Positions 32,586 through 42,549 of a stretch of 64,000 nt of DNA are shown here, one piece after another (position 1 is the stretch's first letter; each line of letters opens with the position of its first letter). The position numbers were made by a program, and so were the translations under genes. This stretch comes from Serpula lacrymans var. lacrymans S7.9 (Eukaryota > Basidiomycota > Agaricomycetes > Boletales > Serpulaceae): NCBI RefSeq assembly GCF_000218685.1, contig NW_006763290.1, forward strand, positions 3,808,908 to 3,872,907. The letters run 5' to 3'. The notes below the pieces were generated by a model. The model had not been told where the DNA came from. It was given only the letters and a program-made list of their open reading frames with translations, and ran no database searches.

Positions 32586-32672
32586 CTGCTGGACCACTCA
32601 TATGACATGCATTGAATAATGTGTTGGGAGAATTGCATACTGTTGTCAAAGCTTTGCTGCAACTTGAACTGT
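32586..32672 (-). repeat. Right TIR of the MULE
   Basis: It is the reverse complement of the left TIR: AATGTGTTGGGAGAATTGCA lies at 32617-32636, and the outer end is at AACTGT (about 32667-32672). Confidence 0.8.
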
Positions 32673-33584
32673 CAGGTGCCTGCAGCACCTTCCACACCCG
32701 TGGTGCCACAAACAACTATGCGAGCAAAACTAAGCAAAAAAATGTGCTCCCACATGCGTTGCACACAACTTTTGGGACCATTGTCCCCTTTGTTTTAGAC
32801 AAGGTCCTGTTGGATATTTGGTCCCTCAGAGCACGGGAAAAGGTGTGGGAGAAGGATTCCCCTGGCAAAAGAATGCCGTAACAACATAAATACATGCTTC
32901 TTATATAACAAACATATATAAATATCATGTGAAAGAACAATGGTGGCCACAAAAAGCTGGTTATAATCACAGAGTAAATCCAACCCGTGGCTCTGCCACT
33001 GTCACTTCACAGTGAGGAGAATTTTGTTGTCCCAAAATGACATAGAAAATTACAAATGAAACATTAAATTTTGCATCAGCATTTTGATTACAGTGAAAGA
33101 AAGAATGTTGAGTGACATTGAAATACTAATCAAAACATCAAATTTTCATGGAAATTCCATCATTATTAAAGAGCAGTCAGAATATTTAATTTGGTCAATG
33201 TGAAATCACTTCAAATTATTTGAAATTCAACGGAAAGTTTTCTAACTCTACAAAATTTGATATATTAACAAATATAACTGCAAAACCAAAATATCTCATT
33301 TTCTATCTTATTTTTGATATTGGAAAAATAGGTATTTTAATGGCTGTCTAAGGAAGGGCCAAAATAAGATATTTTGAGAAACTTGGAATGCATCACCCAC
33401 TTGTTGCCTGATCATCGGCCAATAGTCGTCCGCTCACTGGGTATCTGCTGCCCTACAACCGCCCCACACAACAGATAGATACACCTACCTGGACTGCTGT
33501 AGAATTTAATGCCTGAGAAATAAGTGTCAAAGTGTGCTCAATAGATTCAAATAAGGGAGAGGTGTTTCGAGAAATTAGACACGG
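32673..33584. other. AT-rich spacer
   Basis: Very AT-rich between 33040 and 33340, with no supportable gene on either strand. Confidence 0.4.
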
Positions 33585-34560
33585 TTATAGTATATCATTT
33601 GCAATGAAGACAAAAGGACTGCAATGGAAGTGCAAAACAAACCTGGCCAAATGATGTTCAGAAAGGGAACAAGCAAACCAATAGTGACTTACTTGTGTAG
33701 CTATGTATGCAATAGTACCAGGTGTCACCTGCAACATTCCATGTATACGGGCATTTCCAGAACAAGTGGCACAAATGTCACTCTGAGAGTCAACCAACAA
33801 AGGTGATAAAAACACATATTTATAAGCCTGGATGAATGTAAACCACAAATGCAATACATAGAAGAAGAAATAACTTACCAAAATGAGAAGGCTACTATGC
33901 AACAAATCATCCCATGACTTGTCTCTGTTATAAGTGTAGTCAGCATATAATAATATAGGCCACTGGTCACTTGGGACATGTAGTTTGCCACTCTGGAGTT
34001 TAGCTTGTATTCAATGTGTTGCAGAGTGTCCTCTAGGCGCTGGGGGGGCTGATTCTCCAAATCTGACCCTAATGCTGTTCTGATCTTTCTGATCTTAGGA
34101 TTTGGCAGCAAAAGTTCAGTTTGGAGAATAAGAAATTGGTGTGACTTGTTATTCAAGGCAGGCATTAAGGGGCAGTTATCAATGATATTCTGAGAATCAA
34201 AGACCTAGTGGGTAAGACTTTTCTTCACTGTGGCAATCATCATCAGTCACAGTTAACATACCTCGGGCTGCCAACTATTGTACCCATCTAGAGGGCACTT
34301 GGACTTGCTCAGCGCCACAATTGCATCTCCACCATGGTATTTTCCTGCTGACCCACTGGAAATTATGCTACTAAGACTAGTAGCTTTGCGGCCCAGACTC
34401 TTTTCATCAGTAAAGTGTCAAATTTCTTGACGGAACTTGGTCACACTTTGCTGACTTTCAAGACTGTTCAAGAAATATAAGGAATTAAAGCTCTATCAAG
34501 TGAACAGGAAAGTAAGCCAACTTACCTTCAAGTTCATTTAGACACAGCAAGTAATATGTA
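33585..34560 (-). pseudogene. Fragment of a multicopy fungal protein gene (possibly DUF6698-type)
   Basis: Minus-strand segments include LSKSKCPLDGYNSWQPE, a GTATGT intron, then SHQFLILQTELLL and LEDTLQHIEYKLN. After a further gap comes GNARIHGMLQVTPGTIAYIATQ near 33750. The VTPGTIAYIATQ motif resembles a domain I associate with DUF6698-like Agaricomycete proteins, which are highly repeated. The name is a tentative recollection. Interrupting stops and missing pieces indicate a remnant. Confidence 0.35.
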
Positions 34561-34659
34561 GGCTGGTCTAAGTAAAAGCATCCAGACATTTTGAGCAAAG
34601 TGTTATCTAAGCGTAGTCCAATTACATGAAGTATTAAATCAAGTTTGACAAGTTATGAA

Positions 34660-35600
34660 TCATCCTTGGCTAAGTCCAAAGGCATGATGGTCTATATATT
34701 TATTAATGTAGAATGTAGGAAGTTTATCTAGTGAGTTAGTGAAATCAATGTCAGATAGGATAAACTAATGACCATAATCGCCGAATAAAGGCATGAGATG
34801 TGCACTACAAAAGATACAGTCTAAATGAATAATTTTGAGACTGGGTAATCCATCATCATTTGTATCAGGCTGGACCTTCTGCAACCAAGTGAGTCTATCA
34901 GGCTCATCCACAATATGAGAGAACCACTGTATAAGAGCACATGGATAAGTAGTATTATCATGTGAGGAAGAAAGGAATGTGAAAATATGAGCAACATCAA
35001 GTCCTTGGATTCCTGGAATTGAAGGATTGTGCTTGACAAAAGTACAGTCGTAATGAGCCGCATGCTTTTACCACAAAGGTGTGGCATGAATTGTTTCTCG
35101 GCACATACTACCGGTTCTACTGCAGTTGCAACTACCCTTGAATTAAACATGAGGCATTGGTGCAGGGGTATATCAAAGGCTGAGGGTGTGTTATGGTTGT
35201 TCATGTGCGCTTGGCTGTAAAGGAAGTACCGGAGTAACTCAATAAGGCGGGGCTGATGAAGTTGTACACTGAGTTCATGGCACTTCATCAAATATTGACA
35301 CACTAAAAAATATTTTAGTACAATATGTATTTGTATAGCAGCTGAAATATACCATGCCAAATTGATGGTTTGACATAGCTGGGCATCATTGGGCCTGGAA
35401 CTGGCCCGTTATCATCATCATTGTTATGTTCAATATTGTGATGTTCTAAGCTTGCTCCTGCATTCAACGCCCTTGTATTCTCTGTGGTGTCCCTTTGGTT
35501 TGCATAGTCCAGAATGTTGCCTGAAAGCATTCTGCTGGCTGCAAAATCAACACAAGAGGCCACAATTTTGTCAAGCCTCTGGTTGATAAGCAATATTTGA
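34660..35600 (-). pseudogene. Plavaka-family C-terminal fragment (copy 3)
   Basis: The minus strand around 35040-34690 reads IPGIQGLDVAHIFTFLSSS, YPCALIQWFSHIVDEPDRL, then DDGLPSLKIIHLDCIF and AHLMPLFGDYGH, interrupted by one stop. It continues with DIDFTNSLDKLPTFYINKYIDHHAF. Upstream (35360-35050) the other blocks of the C-terminal domain are present in shifted frames (LPHQCLMFNSRVVATAVEPVV region). This matches the C-terminal part of Plavaka transposases; the N-terminal two thirds is missing. Confidence 0.65.
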
Positions 35601-38600
35601 CCCAGTGCTTTGTATCTACTTGAGCAAAGCCATGGTTATTTTACAGCTGTAATGTGCCTTGATTCAGTTATCAAGAAACAAGACCATTTGGCGACCAAAA
35701 CATTCAGATGAGTTGTGAATAGTGTTGAAGTGAGTGTTGCTGTGGGAGAGAAAAGCTGGTTGGTCAAATATCTAGGGTCTGGAAGATGACACAGCTATGA
35801 TGGAAACATTTGACTGCATCTTGTACTTTCTGAACAGTGCTATCACTGTGAATATCATGTCAGACCAGGTAGCAGAAGTCAAAAAATGCCCGAAAGGTGT
35901 GTATTATATTAGGTGGGACATGCCAGACCATTGTTGGAGAGGCTCTTTCAGAAACAAGGCAGAAAGACTTGGAAGAACTCAAAATTGCAAGGTCTTTGTT
36001 GCAATATATACAATTGCTTTTGTTAGATTATCAGCCTCCAAAAACACCTTAAAACCCCCAGCAATTATGCACAATGAGCTAATTTGAATATTTACTAAGT
36101 GTCATACCAAAAGTTTTTTTTTTCAAAGTCCTGAACCCCCCAACCCCCTCTCAACATGAAAGACATCACACAACCCCTTTCATATCAATTTTGCTTCATT
36201 TGTGATGCAACCACACCATATTGTTATATTGTTCATGCTACAAGGCAGATATTGACGTAAGTGTTAACCCAACTAATCAAATTGTACTTACATTTTGAAT
36301 GTATGAGGCAGCAAATCCCAATTCTTTGCCAGTGTTTTTGCATAGACATCTGAGGAAAGAAGAGTGTCCCTCTGCTGTGATGTTTTCCCCTGTTGTTTGG
36401 GATGAAAAGTCATTGCTACAGGAGCATTTTCCCTTCAAAGTTGTGAGGAAGCCATCTGTTAATCCAACCCTGTACACACCTACAATTCTAACCTAATCAC
36501 AATGCTGACCCTTGTAATCAGAAATTCAATTTCTACCGAGCATTCTGTTAGCCCAGAGCAGACTCAGGACAATGCACCTCTTCCTACAACACCAATGCCA
36601 GGACCGCAGGAATCACTGGCACCCACAACTCAGACAAGCAACAGTTTACCAGGGACAACTGACATCAATTTTGTGGCCCCCAAAAAACACGACATAAAAT
36701 GAACATGCATCAAACTTAGAGGCATCAACAGATCAATGGCTTTGTTAGAGTCCATGGGCAAAAATGTGAATTTGTAGTACCCTCCTGAATATGGGGCATC
36801 ACAAGCTGGAGATATATTCCTCTATCAGTATGCACCCAACAAAACTCAGATGTGGGTCAGAAATAATACAAATATATCCCAGTGGACTATGCCAGGGAGG
36901 GTGACAAACATCCAGCTCTTTGAAACCACTGATGCATATCTTGCATAACAGGAAGCCTTGCTGGGTGACAAAGAAGACTATCTCTACTTATAAGGGACAT
37001 AAAAAATAATGCAGTCCTGCATAACGGTTTTCTTTTTACTATACTGTAGACTAGACTATGACTCAAACTACTTACTTAGTACTATAGCTAAGCATAAAAC
37101 AAATTACTGACTGCATCACCATACAAAAAGAGGGTAACATATGGTGGTGTCAATATCATTTTCACTGGAGATTTTGGCCAGCTGAGACTTGTACGTATGA
37201 GAAAAATCATTAATTTATGATTCACTAGCAAAACACATCTCACCAAAATACCCAACTGCCAACTCTGGTGGTGGCAAGAATGCTGCAGGAGAGGAGGTGG
37301 TGGTAAACATTGGGCAATCTTTGGTTGAGGGACACGTGCCAGAGGCGGTGGGGATGGTATAAAGAGCTCCTGTACATCTTGTTTCTCCTGCCTTTTGTCT
37401 CATTTAGTGTTTTCATCAGCAATTTCAGTAGCAATCCAAAGGCAGAGTAGAATTTCATAGACATTGAAGCATGGTGGATAGAATCTGGTATTCTTGTATC
37501 CCCAGATGATACAGAGTATGCGCACAAGAAGCTGGCAGAGATTGAAGCTAAGGCAATTTGCTTGTGCAGCAATTAGTCTCCCTTACTTACCTAATTCAAT
37601 ATATGATAAGTTAATATCATGTAAATAAGGTCTGCACCAAAGTAAGACCTTCTGGCATGAACCCCCCATTTTGTGCTAATACCACAAATATTGGGCTCTC
37701 TCACAGCTCAATCCAAAGCCCAAATGTTCTGCATGAATAAACTTAGCAATGTACACTGACACTGATAATTGGGTGCCAATCAGCAAGTCTATCAGACCAT
37801 CAAGCCTCATGTTGATTAGCAGTAGATAGCAGATCACCAAGATGTAAAGAAGGTAATGAAAACAATCATTTCGTTACAAGCTATCAGAATATCTCACTCC
37901 AGCCCAACAATGTCAGTCTTTCTAACACCGGTATGAACTTCCTGATACCCTGCTTGCACAACCAGCCAAAAGATTAATGGCATTCTTGAAGCCATACAAG
38001 ACATTAAGTGGAGCCTTGCCAAATTTCTCTTCCATCTGTTTTAAGTGAAAAATGAGAACAACAGAGTCATGGAGAAAACTAAGAGACATACCCTGATAGT
38101 TGTTTCTCTGCTGAATGGCTCATCTACAAGAACAATGGGTTCACTTATCAAGGTTATATATGATGCAGCCAAGACTGTTTATCATTGCACAGGAGGAGTA
38201 GATGGTCGGTCCTGGACCACCATTTCTACCTGACATGAGTCCCAAGAACAGACAACATACAATAAAATCACTTACCACATAGGCTATCAATGATGTAACA
38301 GAGATTATACGTGCCAAGTCAGATAGCACAAGAAAATGGTCTTCAGGTTGAAGCTTGTGCAGCCCCTCACAATACAAAGCAACAACATGCACCCTCAGTT
38401 ACATGGGAAGCAATTGATCACTTTAGTTTCTGAACCATGCAAAAAACAGCAGAGACTTATACACCAGTCATGTGGCACCTGGTTTCTTCATACTGCAATC
38501 TGAACTTTGAGAATGCCCACACCTATGTGCTCTGCAAAAACCGCCCTCAGAATCTTGTGAGTTCTTGCTTTGATATGCTCTGGTCTGAGCTAACAATCCT

Positions 38601-38639
38601 GTGAGCCAGTGTGTCATTGACAGCATACTATCACTCACC
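35601..38639. other. Degenerate sequence, no supportable gene
   Basis: Short open frames exist on both strands. The stretch at 36781-36950 (plus) keeps about 55 codons with coding character (PPEYGASQAGDIFLYQY, WTMPGRVTNIQLFETTD) between stops, but I cannot assign it. The surroundings suggest eroded transposon-associated genes. Confidence 0.35.
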
Positions 38640-39070
38640 TTTATGTGATCCACATATGCAAGCTATTCTGCTATATGTCAGGGTCTGTACCTGTTTGCAA
38701 CAAAAGCCCATTTTTCACGCTTTTAAGTGGACAGCCAATTGAGGAACTCCGTGGTCTATGACATGGTATATAAGGCCCTAAAAAATATGGCATATGCCAA
38801 AATGGAAGAGCTACAAAGGGCAACTCACCATGGTTCTGGTAGGTATTTCAGTGTTGTTGGAGACAACATCCAAGCATACACAAAAACCAGGGACCATTGT
38901 ATTGGATGCAAAAGCCATATGGTGAAGGGCTTTGCTGGCACTGCCGTTGAACTTGAAGATGAAGATTTTGATGTAGAAGCCTTCAATGTTGATGAGCTTA
39001 TACAATATTAGCAGCTGCAGGACAGAAAGAACATAAGTGTTGAAGGTATACTAAATGATATAGATATGTC
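38640..39070 (+). pseudogene. DUF6589-type gene fragment
   Basis: The plus-strand frame at 38690-39011 reads LYLFATKAHFSRF, a stop, then SQLRNSVVYDMVYKALKNMAY, GDNIQAYTKTRDHCIGC, KGFAGTAVELED and FNVDELIQY. DNxQxYxxxRDxxIG followed by a GTAxxLED-like block is what I associate with DUF6589 proteins, which are abundant in Agaricomycete genomes and probably derive from transposons. Only this central piece is present. Function unknown. Confidence 0.5.
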
Positions 39071-40510
39071 ATTGGTAATGGGGGGGATACAGGCTGAGTC
39101 TGGGAAATTCTGAAGGTTAGTGGGTAGAATCTGATTTTAATAGAACAGTACTCACCAGCCTTCATTGCCAGCTTTGGATGTTCACTTTTGCAGGCGCAGG
39201 CAATCTGTATTACTGCCAATATCTGATGGAACTATACTATAATTCAATCATTGAATGTTCTTATAAGCCTGCCTTAAACCTGTGCACAGTATACTGGATT
39301 CAAGCAGATGATTATTTGAATCTTTACAAACATCAACACATAATGTAACATAAAAAGTCTGTGGTATTACATTGATAAACTGATAAGAAATAATAAAAAA
39401 GAGATTCCAGCAATGGTAAAGGATGATAATATAATATGATAACAAAACACATTAGTAAAAAGGGTAAGAATTTAGGAAACATTTACTTGCCAGTCATGGA
39501 TAAAGCCAGTCAAATTTTTGGGATATGACATACTGACAGTATGTCTGTCATTTGAACCATCCAGAAATAGTACTTTTATTCTATCTCCTGAAGTGCAGTG
39601 AGACAGTGCGACATAATGTTGCCCATGTGAAAACACTAGAACACATACATCCAGCCCAACCTGTCACTAATTGCCCTTGAGTTGATGGTTATGGCAAAGG
39701 CAACACAGACAGCGATTTGATGATGTGATAGCTTGATGGGCAATTATTCTGACAAAGGTTCTAATGTGAGGCATAGAATAATAGTTATCATTCCTGCACA
39801 CTTTCCTCCCAAAACAGGGCACTTCAACACTCTTCTTTTCATCTCTATCAAAATTATGTGTGTTCTATTACAGAGTCCATTTAGGGGATCAATATTGCAG
39901 AGGAGTATAAGCAGATATCCGGCTTTAAGTTTGAGGTGTGCTTCAGGACATCAGGAAAATACATATTACTATATAGTCAATGGGCTACTACATGGGCTAT
40001 AATATTTTTATCTTACCTTTAAGAGTTGGTGCAAACCTACAGTAATAGTAGTAAGGCTATATGAGCTATGAGAGTTGATCTTGAGCTATAATAGCTATAT
40101 GTCAGTAATATAATATAATATCAATTGTCTGTTGCATACTTCAGGGATTGTATATAAGTGAGTTCAACATAAAAAATGTCACTAATTTTCTGATTACCAG
40201 ATAACACATCCATAGTCTCTCTCATAGCTGCCTATAGCACCATATAGCTGGACTCTATCTATGATCACTCTCATGGTCTCCCAACAATTGTGAAAGTAGC
40301 CAGAACAATTTGACAAAAGCACCTTTAAAAAAAGTCAAAATAATCATCAGAATAATTGCCAGAATATTGCATAGGTGTACTATAGGAAGTACCTCATCAG
40401 CTAATTGTTTATTTCACAGTCCATCAATATAAGGCAGCTTCAAGTTACAATAACAACTTATCAGAAATTTCACTAACCAAAAAGTGGTTATATACTGTGT
40501 TATATGTTAT
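39071..40510. other. AT-rich sequence with dispersed AGCTATA motifs
   Basis: No gene is supported. From about 40040 onward GCTATAT/TATAGCT words become frequent and lead into the SINE-like cluster. Confidence 0.4.
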
Positions 40511-40829
40511 ATTTTATAAGCCTACACAGCATAGTGAATAAATGCTCTAGGATACATATGCTTAGTAAGCTAAAAAAAAGCAGTCAACATGTGGTTGTGG
40601 GTTCAATTCCCACAGATGACAGATTTTTTGCTATCAGCCACAATCTTGCTATAGAAACTATAAAAGCTATATGTACTATACACAGCTATCAGAGCTGGTA
40701 TAGTTACAAGCCAGCTATATAGAGCTATATAGTAGGAACTTGTCTACACCAACTATATCTGCTATACCAGCTGTCATAGCCCTTATAGATTTATAAGGGC
40801 TATGAGAGCTATCTGGGGTTTTCCTGATG
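40511..40829 (+). repeat. tRNA-headed SINE-like element, copy 1
   Basis: The head (from about 40520) has a D-arm-like hairpin AGCAT...ATGCT and a perfect T-arm: GTGGG (40597-40601), loop TTCAATT, CCCAC (40609-40613), with the B box GGTTCAATTCC at 40600-40610. The acceptor ends do not pair, so this is not a functional tRNA gene. The body (40630-40815) is packed with AGCTATA words, and the element ends TTTTCCTGATG at 40819-40829. Copy 2 has the same head-body-tail order. A polymerase III origin is inference. Confidence 0.6.
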
Positions 40830-41095
40830 GAAGGCCAGATGCTTGCAAAGAGTTCAAGAACCCCACAGGATTATATTCATTTCCCTCCCCAACCGCTATA
40901 TCAACTCTTCTTAGGCTTGACCCTCTTGGAACAACAGGTGTTATTTGGCGGAAGTCCCAAAAATTGAAGCTGACTATCCAAAACATCCCACAATGTATAA
41001 TCCAACACTTCAATGCCATGATAATGTTGCATTGGTGCTTCATCCCAGATAATAACTCTGGTATGTCTCAAAACCTTATGAAGGTCAGAGTTTTC
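40829..41095 (-). pseudogene. Helitron PIF1-like helicase fragment
   Basis: On the minus strand RVIIWDEAPMQHYHGIEV (Walker B-like DEAP) precedes a shifted frame with WDFRQITPVVPRGS and then NPVGFLNSLQASGLP. These are the helicase motifs of Helitron Rep/Hel proteins. The sequence between PRGS and NPVGFLNS, normally well over 100 residues, is missing. The fragment is bounded on both sides by the 3' ends of two oppositely oriented SINE-like copies. No Rep domain is visible. Confidence 0.65.
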
Positions 41096-41220
41096 ATCAG
41101 GAAAAACATTTTTGCTATGTAGCACTATATAGCCACTATATGTATGTATATATGGATGCTTTCATAGCAATCATAGCCCTATCAATGCAATCATAGCCTT
41201 TATAGCACAAGATCTAGCTA
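41095..41220 (-). repeat. 5'-truncated SINE-like copy
   Basis: CATCAGGAAAAAC at 41095 is the reverse complement of the family 3' end, followed by the AGCTATA-type body up to about 41220. There is no tRNA-like head. It is clearly similar to 41552-41677. Confidence 0.5.
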
Positions 41221-41251
41221 AAAACAAAACAACAATATTTATAATTTGAAT

Positions 41252-41515
41252 TTACCATAATATCTGATAAGCATATTTACTACTAAAATTATTGAAATAA
41301 AATTTTGTACAAACATCCAAAACATTACTGTGAGTCCAATTAAGTGGACAAGTATCTCTATTTCCCCCCAAAACTGGGATCACATGACAAACCTGTCTAA
41401 TTGCAGAAAGGGGTATAAAATCACCAGGTAGGTAGCCAGAAGCATTAGGCCCAAGTTTGGTGACAGAGTACATCATATGGTTGTCTTCAGCTGTTGGCCT
41501 TGGACAATAAAACAT
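41252..41515 (-). pseudogene. Unrecognised transposon-associated coding fragment
   Basis: An 87-codon minus-strand frame with strong coding character: VFYCPRPTAEDN-like start, YSVTKLGPNASGY, FIPLSAIRQVCHVIPV, FYFNNFSSKYAYQ. I believe similar proteins recur in Agaricomycete genomes but cannot name the family. It lies between two SINE-like fragments. Confidence 0.35.
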
Positions 41516-41551
41516 TCAACATTAGCCAAATGACCTTTGGGCCAGTTAGAA

Positions 41552-41677
41552 CATCAGGAAAAACCTTTTGCTATGTAGCACTATATAGCCACCACCTATA
41601 TATATAAATGCATTCATAGAAACTATAGTGCAATCAGTGCAATCATAGCTCTTATAGCCCTTATAGTACAGTAGTAG
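41552..41677 (-). repeat. 5'-truncated SINE-like copy
   Basis: CATCAGGAAAAACC at 41552, then CTATGTAGCACTATATAGCCAC as in the copy at 41095. The body fades by about 41677, with no tRNA-like head. Confidence 0.5.
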
Positions 41678-42070
41678 GCAAAAATTTAACCAAGGGGAGA
41701 AGTATTCATAACATCCTCAAATTCTGGATTAATCTAATAAACTTGTTCAATAATAGAAAGAGGCCAAAAGTGTTTGGAGTCAAGTATGTTATTATAGGCA
41801 AGGTACTATAAGTGCTCTTATAGCCTATAGCAGCTTACATAGCTCCTATAGCTGTAAAGGTCATAGCTATAATATAGTTCAAGGTGCTTAAAAGGGCTAA
41901 TAAATCATACAGTATTAATTAATTATGTATCCTGTATTAGTAAAATAGTAGTTTGTATCTTTGATATTTATAAAAATAAGAATAATGATTTATCCAAATA
42001 TAAGTGGTGACAATGAGTAAAAAAATAACCCAAGTCCATGAAAGGTCAATATATAATACCTGTATAATAC

Positions 42071-42329
42071 ATTTTATAAGCTCTCATGGTGTAGTGGATA
42101 AATGTGATGTGTGGCTATAGGTTGCTTAGTCACCCAAAAGCTAACTAGCAGGTTGAGGGTTCAAATCTATCAACCACAAAACAATTTCCAACATCTATAT
42201 GAGCATTTATAGAGCTATATAAGGCTCTATAGATGGCAGAAGTTCTATAGCAGGTTTGACCACTATAACAGCTTTATGATCACTTATAATGCTATAGAGC
42301 TCTATATAGCTACACCTATTTTTCCTGAT
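42071..42329 (+). repeat. tRNA-headed SINE-like element, copy 2
   Basis: The same ATTTTATAAGC start as copy 1 precedes an A-box-like TGGTGTAGTGGAT (42087-42099) and a B box GGTTCAAATCT (42158-42168) inside a GGTTGA...TCAACC hairpin. The body is AGCTATA-rich and the end is TTTTTCCTGAT at about 42319-42329. The head looks like a tRNA with an intron-like insert, but the acceptor strands do not pair. Confidence 0.6.
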
Positions 42330-42335
42330 AAATCA

Positions 42336-42541
42336 GACTTTAAACTTTATTTACGACTGTACAGTACCTCATGTATTTTAGTATATATACAGGAGTAATA
42401 CATGGGGAAGGACTCAGCGAGTCCTCCTATTGTCTACCAACAACTAACTTGTTCCTACCAAATGGGTAACCACTCCCACCTCTTGCTCTTCTTTTGAGTG
42501 TTGTTTTCATTGTGCTCCAGTGCCCCAAGACTGTGTCTTGT
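42336..42541 (+). repeat. Family B LTR fragment (R/U5 half)
   Basis: Reverse complement of the R/U5-containing half of the 20769-21166 LTR (GTACAGTACCTCATG, GTATATATAC, GACTCAGCGAGTCCTCC, up to CTGTGTCTTG). U3 is missing where the SINE-like copy ends. The other side joins abruptly to Gypsy RT sequence at about 42550. Confidence 0.75.
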
Positions 42542-42549
42542 CAGCATTG

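Larger units (their letters stand above)
29175..32672 (+). mobile_element. Mutator-like element (MULE) with long terminal inverted repeats
   Basis: Inverted repeats of about 75-90 bp bound it: 29175-29265 and the reverse complement of 32586-32672 share ACAGTT, the block TGCAATTCTCCCAACACATT, and a GTCC-AG-GGAC-like inner end. A MULE transposase gene lies between them on the plus strand. I could not define the target duplication (8-11 bp is usual for MULEs), so the exact ends are approximate. Several lesions make the transposase inactive. Confidence 0.82.

Noticed and set aside
40520..40620. Functional tRNA gene
   Set aside because: The T-arm and D-arm-like hairpins are good, but the acceptor strands do not pair, the middle contains an A-run and no clear anticodon arm, and a repeat body follows directly. 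It fits a tRNA-derived repeat better.
42081..42180. Intron-containing tRNA gene
   Set aside because: A- and B-box-like words are present, but the 5' and 3' ends cannot form an acceptor stem and the element continues into the AGCTATA body.
39900..42350. CRISPR-like or regularly spaced array suggested by repeated AGCTATA words
   Set aside because: Spacing is irregular, the words are short and degenerate, and the sequence is eukaryotic. It fits repeat bodies of SINE-like elements.
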